Shown: positions 1 to 7,714 of the stretch, in pieces
How positions within the stretch are numbered: position 1 is the first letter of the stretch
Layout: every line of letters begins with the position of its first letter
Source: Acinetobacter sp. ANC 4805
GTDB taxonomy: Bacteria; Pseudomonadota; Gammaproteobacteria; Pseudomonadales; Moraxellaceae
DNA length: 64,000 nucleotides
Reading direction: 5' to 3'
Assembly: GCF_022549495.1 (NCBI RefSeq)
Contig: NZ_JAKZGD010000005.1
Span: 186,001-250,000, forward strand
Notes under the pieces: generated by a model
Database searches by the model: none
What the model saw: the letters and a program-made list of their open reading frames with translations, nothing else
Told to the model about the DNA's origin: nothing
Translations under genes and position numbers: made by a program

Positions 1-2441
1 GTTTCATCCAGTACCAGTTGAGCACCTGCAGCCATTTCACTGAAATTATCATCATACTCAATGAAACCTTGTTCATTATTACGAATATAATTTTGCTGTG
101 TAAGGACTTTAATAAAGCTTTGGAATAAAGACTTATCGAAGAACTCAGGTGAATTAAACTCATATAGGACAGATAAACGTTGACCTAATAAATGACTGAG
201 TTCTTCAACTTGCTTGGTTGAAATATTGCCAGAACCACGTTGCGTAATCAGTGCAAGCGTCATGTAATAACGCTCTAAGCTTTGTTTAACAGGCATGCCT
301 AATGTTAAAAGCTTCTGATGTTCTTCACTGTTTGGTGTTGGGCTAAATAAGTTACCATCATGATCTTGGAAAATGAGACCAATTTGAACGAGCGCATCAA
401 TATATGTATCAATGTGCTGTTGTAATTCAGCCGCTTGCCATTTCATAAACAGTTCAGCTTTTAAGAAAGGATATAAAGTCCGAATCACATTGCTTAAATC
501 TGTTTTATTAATTTTACCGTTATGCTCAACCAATGATGCAACCAATGATGGTAATACAAAGGCATGTAAAATGTTGTTGCGGAAGTAAGTTAGCAAGACG
601 GCTTGATTATCTTCAATTGCAATAATATCGCCTAAAACATGCTGCACGCGTTTAATGAGCTTGAGTTTTAAACCGTAGGCAATGATTTCTTTACCTGATA
701 ATGATGTTACTTGAGTGCGTTCATCATAAGGTTGCTGTGTCGCCAAATCACGGTAGATATCAAGCTGTTTAATACAGATTTCTTCATCTAGTGTGTGTTT
801 TGGTGTTGCCAATAAAATCAAAGACAGTAAAGAAACAGGATTGATCACCGCTGCTCGGTTAATATTTTCTAAAATCAGATTGGCTGAGCTAGAAACAACA
901 CGAGACACTTCAGCAGGAATCGGTGCATCATTCTTTTCAATCTGAATTTTATCTGCATTATGCTGCTTTAAAATATCATCAAGGAAAACAGGTTCACCAA
1001 AGTTGACGTGTACTTTGCCAAAGATTCTTTCAATTTTTCGTAAGGTTTTGACGATACCAAAAATTGATTCAGCTTCTTTTGGCTTACCTTGCATTTCACC
1101 TACGTAAGTTGAGCCTTCCATCAAGCGCTCATAACCAATATACGTTGGTAAGAAGACGATCGGTTTCGCACGTCCACGTAAATGACCATGTACGGTCATT
1201 GCGAGCATACCTGTTTTCGGTGGAAGTAAGCGTCCAGTACGTGAACGACCACCTTCAATGAAGTATTCGATTGGGGTGTTACGTGACAGAATGCTATATA
1301 AATATTCCTTAAATACAGAGGTATATAGTGCATTTCCACGGAATGAACGGCGAATAAAGAACGCACCACCACCACGTAATAACTGACCAACAAACGGTAA
1401 GTTTAAGTTATCACCCGCAGCGATATATGGAATCATTAAGCCACGTTTATAGATTACATATGACAAGAGTAAATAGTCGATATGGCTACGGTGACAAGGT
1501 GTGTAAATAATTTCGTAGTCTTTTGCGAGTTCACGCACAGTACTGAAGTTGTGTACTTCAACGCCGTCATAGAGTTGTGTCCATAAGCGGGTTAAAGCCA
1601 TATCGGCAAAACGAACGGCAGAAGCTGAATAATCAGAAACGATTTCATTTACGTAGCCAATTGCACGACGTTCTGCTTCGAGCATGCTGATCTTATGTTG
1701 AATACTTTCACGGCGAATGGCATCTTGTACATCGCGTGCCTTCACCACTGATTGCATCACATTACGGCGGTCAGATAAGTCAGGGCCTAGTACCACTTCA
1801 CGTTGCTGATCGAGGTAAGTGTCTAACGAACTTGCAATATAAGTTGCAGGCGAAATATTTGGGTGATGCTTCTTGGCATAATCTACCAATTCTCGTAAAG
1901 ATTGAGGCTCATGAAACTCTAAATATGAATCGCGCCCATGTAAGCCAATATTCATGAGTTGTTTCACTGTACCTGGTGTTGCCCAAGTATCAGAAAATAA
2001 TAATTTAAACCAAGAATCTTCTTTGTCTGGCGAACGTCCCCACAGTACAGTGACGGGTACCAGTTGAACTTCTACTTCAGCAGTTTGTTCTAATGCTTCG
2101 ATGAGCTGTAGAAGACGTGGTGGGTAGGTTTGTGTGTTAAAAAGGTTATTTTCATTTTGATGTAAAAATAGAACTGAGTTTTTTTCTTGATAACTACCAA
2201 AACTCATTGCATCTAAAGCTGGTTTTAGATGCAGACGGCGAGTCTCTCCATCGACGACTAAGGCATTACTACGTGAATAATTTTGTAAAACATAGCAAAT
2301 TACGGTATTTGAATCTGTTGTGCTTTGCTCAGTTACGGTGGACTCTGTAGGAACTTCACCAAGAACATGTGGGGTGACCACGAGGTCAAGTAACTTACTC
2401 GAAAGTTGGCGATACATTTGACCAAATCCAGTCTTGGACAT
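1..2441 (-). CDS. plsB: Glycerol-3-phosphate O-acyltransferase (partial, C-terminus outside window)
   Basis: Acyl-CoA/acyl-ACP:sn-glycerol-3-phosphate acyltransferase of the inner membrane, the first committed step of phospholipid synthesis. The frame is open from the ATG at 2441 to the window edge, giving about 813 codons without a stop. The four acyltransferase blocks are readable: HRSHIDYLLLSY (H-x4-D, near residue 315), GGGAFFIRRSF, FIEGGRSRTGR and VFLPTYIGYE. The catalytic block sits where E. coli PlsB (807 aa) has it, and Acinetobacter PlsB is expected to be somewhat longer, so only the C-terminal tail should be missing. The start follows the usual MSKTGF-like N-terminus. It is transcribed away from tesB, so two lipid genes share one intergenic region. 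Confidence 0.95.
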   Translation of the reverse strand, partial: MSKTGFGQMYRQLSSKLLDLVVTPHVLGEVPTESTVTEQSTTDSNTVICYVLQNYSRSNALVVDGETRRLHLKPALDAMSFGSYQEKNSVLFLHQNENNLFNTQTYPPRLLQLIEALEQTAEVEVQLVPVTVLWGRSPDKEDSWFKLLFSDTWATPGTVKQLMNIGLHGRDSYLEFHEPQSLRELVDYAKKHHPNISPATYIASSLDTYLDQQREVVLGPDLSDRRNVMQSVVKARDVQDAIRRESIQHKISMLEAERRAIGYVNEIVSDYSASAVRFADMALTRLWTQLYDGVEVHNFSTVRELAKDYEIIYTPCHRSHIDYLLLSYVIYKRGLMIPYIAAGDNLNLPFVGQLLRGGGAFFIRRSFRGNALYTSVFKEYLYSILSRNTPIEYFIEGGRSRTGRLLPPKTGMLAMTVHGHLRGRAKPIVFLPTYIGYERLMEGSTYVGEMQGKPKEAESIFGIVKTLRKIERIFGKVHVNFGEPVFLDDILKQHNADKIQIEKNDAPIPAEVSRVVSSSANLILENINRAAVINPVSLLSLILLATPKHTLDEEICIKQLDIYRDLATQQPYDERTQVTSLSGKEIIAYGLKLKLIKRVQHVLGDIIAIEDNQAVLLTYFRNNILHAFVLPSLVASLVEHNGKINKTDLSNVIRTLYPFLKAELFMKWQAAELQQHIDTYIDALVQIGLIFQDHDGNLFSPTPNSEEHQKLLTLGMPVKQSLERYYMTLALITQRGSGNISTKQVEELSHLLGQRLSVLYEFNSPEFFDKSLFQSFIKVLTQQNYIRNNEQGFIEYDDNFSEMAAGAQLVLDE

Positions 2442-2784
2442 TACAAACTCCTAAATGATAACCCTGAGCATGAGGTGTTGTTATAGTGCCATAAGAAAGC
2501 GCAGCTTAAAGTGCAGCGCAAGGCGAAGCTCGATGAACACAAACGTCAACATGACATTTTGCGATATTCTGCCATGAAACGATATGTTATTTTCTGACAA
2601 AATATAGCGTATTTGGTAGATTTTATCGTTAAAAATCGTATTTTTAGCGGTTATAAGTAGATATTAATGTGACGGATGAATCATTTTATCCTGAGCATAT
2701 TTATTGGAATTTGTGGCACAATCAAAATGATCGATCCTTAAAGGATGGATTGATCTCTCCTCATTGATGTTGGAAGGCAATTAC
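2442..2784. promoter_or_regulatory. Divergent plsB/tesB intergenic region
   Basis: This 343-base AT-rich stretch must carry promoters for both plsB (leftward) and tesB (rightward). I could not assign convincing -35/-10 pairs. The one clear structure is an imperfect palindrome at 2627-2649: CGTTAAAAAT, a three-base loop, then ATTTTTAGCG. It could be an operator or an RNA hairpin. Confidence 0.4.
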
Positions 2785-3657
2785 ATGAATGCGTTAACTC
2801 AAGAACTGGTTGAACTTTTGACTTTGGAAAAGTTGGAAGAGCATATTTTCCGAGGCAAGAGCCGTAATTTGGTCGGCAAACGAGTATTTGGTGGACAAGT
2901 TCTTGGACAAGCATTAAGAGCTGCCTCTTATACAACAAATCGTCCAGCACATTCTTTGCACGCTTATTTTTTATATGGCGGCGATGTCGATGCCCCGATT
3001 ATTTATGAGGTTGATCCACTCAGAGATGGTAAAAGTTTCGCCAGTCGACAAGTGCGTGCGATTCAACATGGACGAACAATTTTTTCTGCGATGGTATCTT
3101 TTGCCAACCCAGAAGAGGGTTTGAATTATCAGCACAAAGAGCCAGAATATCCTGCGCCAGAAGAGCTGAAATCTGAGAAAGAATTAAAAGAAAGTATGCT
3201 CAACTTCGTACCAGAAAATGCACGTACGAGCTTTATGCGTGAGCGCCATGTGGAAATTAGACCGACACGACCTGTCAATCCATTTCAGCCTCAACCTGAA
3301 GCGCCATTTTATGCGCATTACATTCGCACCCATGATCGTATTCCACAAAATTTGGATGAGATTTCATTACATCAAGCCATTGTTGCGTTCTATTCAGACT
3401 TTACTTTGATGACCACAGCATTGCGTCCACATGGGTTATCTTGGATTTCTCCAAATTTACAATGTGCAAGTATTGACCATACCATCTATTTTCACCGTCC
3501 GTTACGTGCTGATGATTGGATGCTCTATGATATGGAAGCTACTATTAGTGCGAGTTCACGAGGTCTCAACTTTGGACGTATGTGGCAGAATGGTCAATTG
3601 GTCTGTAGTACGGTTCAAGAAGGCTTGATTCGGCTCAGAGAAATTGAAACCCAGTAG
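2785..3657 (+). CDS. tesB: Acyl-CoA thioesterase II
   Basis: Hydrolyses acyl-CoA to free fatty acid and CoA in the cytoplasm. The 290-residue product has the double hot-dog organisation and length of TesB. Family landmarks are the N-terminal VGKRVFGGQVLGQAL block, the HSLHAYFL segment, the YSDFTLM helix, SIDHTIYFHRP and the C-terminal VQEGLIR; the last three carry the Asp, Asp/Thr and Gln active-site positions known in E. coli TesB. The reading frame extends upstream to a TTG at 2764, but the ATG at 2785 is preceded by GGAAGG at a good distance and gives the normal N-terminus MNALTQEL. It is monocistronic, followed by a strong terminator. Confidence 0.93.
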   Translation: MNALTQELVELLTLEKLEEHIFRGKSRNLVGKRVFGGQVLGQALRAASYTTNRPAHSLHAYFLYGGDVDAPIIYEVDPLRDGKSFASRQVRAIQHGRTIFSAMVSFANPEEGLNYQHKEPEYPAPEELKSEKELKESMLNFVPENARTSFMRERHVEIRPTRPVNPFQPQPEAPFYAHYIRTHDRIPQNLDEISLHQAIVAFYSDFTLMTTALRPHGLSWISPNLQCASIDHTIYFHRPLRADDWMLYDMEATISASSRGLNFGRMWQNGQLVCSTVQEGLIRLREIETQ

Positions 3658-3681
3658 AATTAGATTTGAAAAATTCAAATT

Positions 3682-3707
3682 AAAGCCATCGTTTAGATGG
3701 CTTTTTT
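3682..3707 (+). terminator. Rho-independent terminator after tesB
   Basis: Hairpin AAAGCCATC - gttta - GATGGCTTTT followed by a T run, 25 bases after the tesB stop codon. Confidence 0.85.
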
Positions 3708-3793
3708 GTCATAAGGTTGTGACAAAAAATTGCTCGATTCTTCAATATGAGCGTGCCATAGTAGCCACAAGCTAAAATATTTTATTAATCAGA

Positions 3794-5035
3794 ATGAATT
3801 TAAATACACAAATTCTCATTGCAGCCATACTTGGCGTCATATGTGGTTTTCTGTTAACCCTTTATCCCCATGCCAGTTTTACTGAGCAGAGTTTATATGG
3901 GCTTAGTATTTTAAGTAGTATTTTTATTGGTTTACTCAAAATGCTGCTCATCCCACTGATTTTTAGTTCAATTGTGGTGGGGGTTTCAAATTTACAGGCC
4001 GGTGGACAATTTGGGCGAGTCTGGAAAATTACAGCACTGAGTTGTTTAACGACAACAACCTTAGCCTTGATTTTAGGTATTAGTTGTGCGCATCTGTTTG
4101 ATGTAGGTAAAGGAGTTGATATTCAAATCTTCCAAGATGCCATGCAAAATCATCAGACGCCTGATACGCTCACACCATCTAGTTTCCTCACCAGTTTTAT
4201 CCAAAACACCTTAATTAACCCTTTTAAAGCGTTTAGTGAAGGCAATGTCCTTGCTGTTGTAGTGTTTGCTTTGTTGCTTGGGGTGGCATTGGTCAAAGGG
4301 GGTGAAAGCTTTAGCTTGGTTCGCAATACTTGCCAACAATTCTTTGTCATGATGATGATGCTTGTCGGTTGGGTAATGAAGCTTGCACCTATCGGTATTT
4401 TTGCATTACTCGCTAAGTTGATCGCGACCGAAGATCTTTCGGTGTTGAGTCGACTGCTTGAATTTGCAGTCGTTGTGACAGGAACAACGATTTTTCATGG
4501 TGCGGTTGTTTTGCCTGCGTTACTTTGGATCTTTGGTAAAATGAATCCAATCACTTTCTTTAAAGGTGCACGCACAGCTTTAGTCACCGCATTTGCGACC
4601 AGTTCAAGTTCAGCGACGATGCCACTCAGTATGAAGTGTGCGCAGGAAAATTTAGGTGTGCGACCACAAACGGCAGGTTTCGTCATCCCTTTGGGTACAC
4701 AATTGAATATGGATGGTACTGCGCTTTATGAGGCAGCCGCCGCTTTATTCATTGCAAATTTGATGGGTTTAGATTTGAGTTTAACGCAGCAAATCATTGT
4801 GTGTTTAACGGCCATGATTGCTTCATTAGGCGCACCAGGAATCCCAAGTGCAGGTATGGTGACCATGATTATGGTTTTGCAGTCGGTTGGGTTGCCAGCA
4901 GAAGCAATTGCGATTTTGCTACCAATTGACCGTGTACTGGACACGGTACGTACTGTGGTCAATGTGCAAGGCGATATGATGATTAGTGTTGTGGTTGACC
5001 GTTATGCGAAACAAGCTGAAGTAGAAGCGAGTTGA
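3794..5035 (+). CDS. Dicarboxylate/amino acid:cation symporter (DAACS family)
   Basis: Inner-membrane secondary transporter of the GltP/DctA/GltT family, coupling uptake of glutamate, aspartate or a C4-dicarboxylate to H+ or Na+. The 413-residue protein is hydrophobic throughout and shows the family signatures in order: a serine-rich hairpin ATSSSSATMPLS near residue 268, the NMDGTALYEAAAA cation/substrate motif near 305, and GAPGIPSAG near 345 (second re-entrant loop). Both the substrate (dicarboxylate versus acidic amino acid) and the coupling ion are left open. The start lacks a strong Shine-Dalgarno sequence. The gene stands alone; a short perfect hairpin with arms ATTTACTT and AAGTAAAT (5041-5058) lies just after the stop but has no T tract. 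Confidence 0.88.
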   Translation: MNLNTQILIAAILGVICGFLLTLYPHASFTEQSLYGLSILSSIFIGLLKMLLIPLIFSSIVVGVSNLQAGGQFGRVWKITALSCLTTTTLALILGISCAHLFDVGKGVDIQIFQDAMQNHQTPDTLTPSSFLTSFIQNTLINPFKAFSEGNVLAVVVFALLLGVALVKGGESFSLVRNTCQQFFVMMMMLVGWVMKLAPIGIFALLAKLIATEDLSVLSRLLEFAVVVTGTTIFHGAVVLPALLWIFGKMNPITFFKGARTALVTAFATSSSSATMPLSMKCAQENLGVRPQTAGFVIPLGTQLNMDGTALYEAAAALFIANLMGLDLSLTQQIIVCLTAMIASLGAPGIPSAGMVTMIMVLQSVGLPAEAIAILLPIDRVLDTVRTVVNVQGDMMISVVVDRYAKQAEVEAS

Positions 5036-5352
5036 TTTACATTTACTTTGAAGTAAATTGGTAGAAGCTGATTCAAATTTGAGTTAAATAACAAGCTCAG
5101 TTTTTCCTAGACATTATATCGAGTTGTTTCTATTGGGCTTTAATTGGTTGGTGTGTAATTAAGTCAGGTGGTTTACAGCCTTTGAATAGCATGTTTTTGC
5201 TGAGCTTAGTTATACAAATCTGCTGACGTTTTTTAATTTCATATACAACTATTCTTTTTATGGGAAGACTGTAATTAATTGAGTTCATTAAAATAGGTTT
5301 TGAATGTGTCAGCTTACCTTATGATTAGATAGGGGATATATTCACATCAAAT
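5036..5352. other. Intergenic stretch without a recognised gene
   Basis: About 317 AT-rich bases between the symporter and the tRNA terminator. No open frame with coding character is seen. Two features stand out: a perfect hairpin at 5041-5058 and an 8-bp long-range inverted repeat (AAGCTCAG at 5093-5100, CTGAGCTT at 5200-5207). Confidence 0.4.
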
Positions 5353-5384
5353 AAAAAGCCCCATCATTTATGATGGGGCTTTTT
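5353..5384 (-). terminator. Terminator of the tRNA-Lys transcript
   Basis: A perfect stem of AAAAAGCCCCATCA and its complement around a four-base loop lies just 3' of the second tRNA-Lys. With A and T runs on both sides it can work on either strand; the tRNA transcript runs leftward into it. Confidence 0.9.
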
Positions 5385-5390
5385 AGAATT

Positions 5391-5466
5391 TGGTGGGTCG
5401 TCCGCGATTCGAACGCGGGACCAACGGATTAAAAGTCCGCTGCTCTACCAGCTGAGCTAACGACCC
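5391..5466 (-). tRNA. tRNA-Lys (anticodon TTT), downstream copy
   Basis: On the minus strand the 76-base cloverleaf begins GGGTCGTTAGCTCAGCTGGT, has the anticodon loop CTTTTAA between GCGGA and TCCGT, a TTCGAAT T-loop, and ends GACGACCC followed by an encoded CCA. It is identical in sequence to the copy at 5489-5564 and is separated from it by 22 bases, so the two are processed from one transcript. Confidence 0.98.
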
Positions 5467-5488
5467 GATAAGGGTTCAAAACATTAGA

Positions 5489-5564
5489 TGGTGGGTCGTC
5501 CGCGATTCGAACGCGGGACCAACGGATTAAAAGTCCGCTGCTCTACCAGCTGAGCTAACGACCC
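5489..5564 (-). tRNA. tRNA-Lys (anticodon TTT), upstream copy
   Basis: Same 76-base sequence as the neighbouring copy, including anticodon TTT and encoded CCA. It is the promoter-proximal gene of the tandem pair; the promoter lies at 5585-5612. Confidence 0.98.
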
Positions 5565-5584
5565 ATCTCGTTTTGATGTTGCGT

Positions 5585-5612
5585 ATTCTAGCAAGTTATT
5601 CAGCTAACACAA
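5585..5612 (-). promoter_or_regulatory. Predicted sigma-70 promoter of the tRNA-Lys pair
   Basis: Read on the minus strand: TTGTGT (-35), a 16-base spacer, then TAGAAT (-10), followed by a GC-containing ACGC segment before the first tRNA. Position and strand fit a stable-RNA promoter. Confidence 0.65.
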
Positions 5613-5622
5613 GAGGAAATTT

Positions 5623-5640
5623 AAAAACATCTGCATGTTT
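5623..5640 (-). terminator. Likely terminator of the acyl-CoA synthetase gene
   Basis: On the minus strand AAACAT - gcag - ATGTTT is followed by further T residues, about 45 bases after the stop at 5685. The stem is only six base pairs. It is nested inside a 13-bp inverted repeat (5609-5621 with 5656-5668). Confidence 0.5.
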
Positions 5641-5684
5641 GTTTATAAAAAGCACAATTTCCTCTTGTTTAGTTAAAAATTATA

Positions 5685-7526
5685 CTAGAAACGGTATTGA
5701 TAACTTTGAATATTATTAAAGATTTCAGCATTTACATCACAATAACTCGTCGCACCTGGTAATAAAACCAGTAAGCGTTCAGACGTTTTACTTGGATTAA
5801 AGTTATCTTCTTTAAGTTTATTCTTTTGGTATTTAAATGTGCCAGTGGTTTCAACTTTCGCTTGAATGCGTAAAAATACTGGAATTGCATATGATGGCAA
5901 GCATTTCTTAAACACATTCACCATATTGCCCAAATCAGCATCATTGAGTTCTGCGCCATCGACCAACGTGATTGCTGCCATACCTGCACGACCATTGGTA
6001 TTTGGAATTTCAACACCGTACACCACTGCTTCTACAATTTTGTCATATTCGCAGACCATGTTCTCAACTTCTGTTGTAGAAACATTTTCACCTTTCCAAC
6101 GGAAGGTATCACCTAAACGGTCGACAAATTGTGCATGACGGAAGCCGATGTCACGAACCAAGTCACCTGTGTTGAAGTATGAATCACCCTTAGTAAACAC
6201 ATCTTTTAAAATGACAGATTTGTTTTTTTCTGGGTCGGTATAGCCATCAAATGGTGAGCGACTGGTGATTTTACCAACGAGTAAGCCAACTTCGCCTGTT
6301 TTTACTTTCTTACAGTAGCCTTTCTTATCACGAACGAGTTCATTCTTTTCCTTATCAAACTCAACGATTGCATAAGGTGTTGGAGAGAAGCCAACAGTGT
6401 TATCAAAGTTGAAGATATTACTAAAACCAACATTACCTTCACTTGATGCATAAAGTTCAAGCACTTCTTGAACGCCAAAACGTTCTTTGAACTTACCCCA
6501 AATATTTGGACGCATCCCGTTACCAATCATTTTGGTGACACGGTGAGCGCGATCTTGTTCAGTGACAGGAGCATCAATTAAGTAACGGCAGAGTTCACCA
6601 ACATAGCCAATTGCCGAAGCATTGAACTTTTGAACATCTTTCCAAAATGCACTGGTCGAGTATTTACGACGGACTGCAAGTGTTGCACTACCTGCAATCA
6701 CACCACACCAGCACACCACCACACCTGTCGCATGATAGAGTGGAAGGGTCACATACATCACATCATCTTTACCAAGATTGAGAATATGCCCATAAGTACC
6801 ATAAGCCAGTGTCCAACGGCTATGTGTAAAAATAACCGCTTTTGGTAAGCCCGTTGTACCTGAAGTATAGATATAAAACAGGCCATCTTTACCCGTTACT
6901 GTACGCGTAGTAGATGGATTGAATTTAGGAAATTGATCAATTTGTTGTGCAAGATTGACATAACCTTTTGGTGCTGTGCCTGCATTTTTTCGTGTTTCTT
7001 GATCAGCAAACCAATGGAAACGGTCTTGTGGAACTTTTAAATCTTGACGAGCTTCATCAATTGCAGCACGGACTTCTTCACCAGCAATCACCGCAATTGG
7101 ATTGACCAAGTTGATACTGTGAGCAAGGACTTTACCAACTTGTGAAGTATTGACCAGTGCAATGGTGACCCCAATTTTTGCTAAAGCGACAATTGATACG
7201 ATTAATTCAGGACGGTTTTCAACCATCACTGCAATCACATCACCTTTTTTAGCACCAAGAGATAAATAATAATGCGCAATTTGGTTTGCCCATTCATTGA
7301 GTGCTTGGTAACTGTAACTTTGCTCTTCAAATAACAGCGCGATGCCTTTAGGGTTGCGCTTGACTGCTTTTTCAAAGGCAATGCCTAGACCAGCAGGTGA
7401 GGTTGGCGTTCGAATGTACGCTTGTTTAAGTCCATTGAGGATATGAGGTACTTTGGTGATGAAGTTTGGAAGTCTAGTTGCTACATCACTAAGAGTAATA
7501 ATATCGGTCTGCGTAGTTTGGCTCAT
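5685..7526 (-). CDS. Long-/very-long-chain acyl-CoA synthetase, FATP (fatty acid transport protein) type
   Basis: ATP-dependent activation of fatty acids to acyl-CoA, by the ANL superfamily adenylation mechanism. The 613-residue product has the AMP-binding P-loop YIYTSGTTGLPKAV at residues 218-231 and the YASSEGNVGF block. It also has the FATP/ACSVL-specific stretch FNTGDLVRD...GFVDRLGDTFRWKGENVSTTEVE-like (about 440-490) and a C-terminal TGTFKYQK region holding the catalytic lysine. These make it closer to the FATP group than to classical FadD. AGGATTG lies before the ATG. It stands alone, and fatty-acid inducibility cannot be judged from the sequence. Confidence 0.88.
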   Translation of the reverse strand: MSQTTQTDIITLSDVATRLPNFITKVPHILNGLKQAYIRTPTSPAGLGIAFEKAVKRNPKGIALLFEEQSYSYQALNEWANQIAHYYLSLGAKKGDVIAVMVENRPELIVSIVALAKIGVTIALVNTSQVGKVLAHSINLVNPIAVIAGEEVRAAIDEARQDLKVPQDRFHWFADQETRKNAGTAPKGYVNLAQQIDQFPKFNPSTTRTVTGKDGLFYIYTSGTTGLPKAVIFTHSRWTLAYGTYGHILNLGKDDVMYVTLPLYHATGVVVCWCGVIAGSATLAVRRKYSTSAFWKDVQKFNASAIGYVGELCRYLIDAPVTEQDRAHRVTKMIGNGMRPNIWGKFKERFGVQEVLELYASSEGNVGFSNIFNFDNTVGFSPTPYAIVEFDKEKNELVRDKKGYCKKVKTGEVGLLVGKITSRSPFDGYTDPEKNKSVILKDVFTKGDSYFNTGDLVRDIGFRHAQFVDRLGDTFRWKGENVSTTEVENMVCEYDKIVEAVVYGVEIPNTNGRAGMAAITLVDGAELNDADLGNMVNVFKKCLPSYAIPVFLRIQAKVETTGTFKYQKNKLKEDNFNPSKTSERLLVLLPGATSYCDVNAEIFNNIQSYQYRF

Positions 7527-7656
7527 ATCAATCCTGTTTATTTTTCGATTAGTCCAAAATGGCTATCTGTTAGAACACAACCATTAACATCATTGTTGTT
7601 GATGCTGTTTTTACTGGTAAGTCCCTAGAGCAATCAACCTAATCTGACAAAATAAC

Positions 7657-7689
7657 AAAAAAGCCTAGTCATCGAAATGACTAGGCTTT
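7657..7689 (-). terminator. Terminator of rne
   Basis: AAAGCCTAGTCAT - cgaa - ATGACTAGGCTTT, a 13-bp perfect stem, starts 26 bases after the rne stop. The A run on the plus strand gives a T tract to the leftward transcript. Confidence 0.9.
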
Positions 7690-7714
7690 GTCTTATTGAG
7701 TGCAATTTAGCAAA

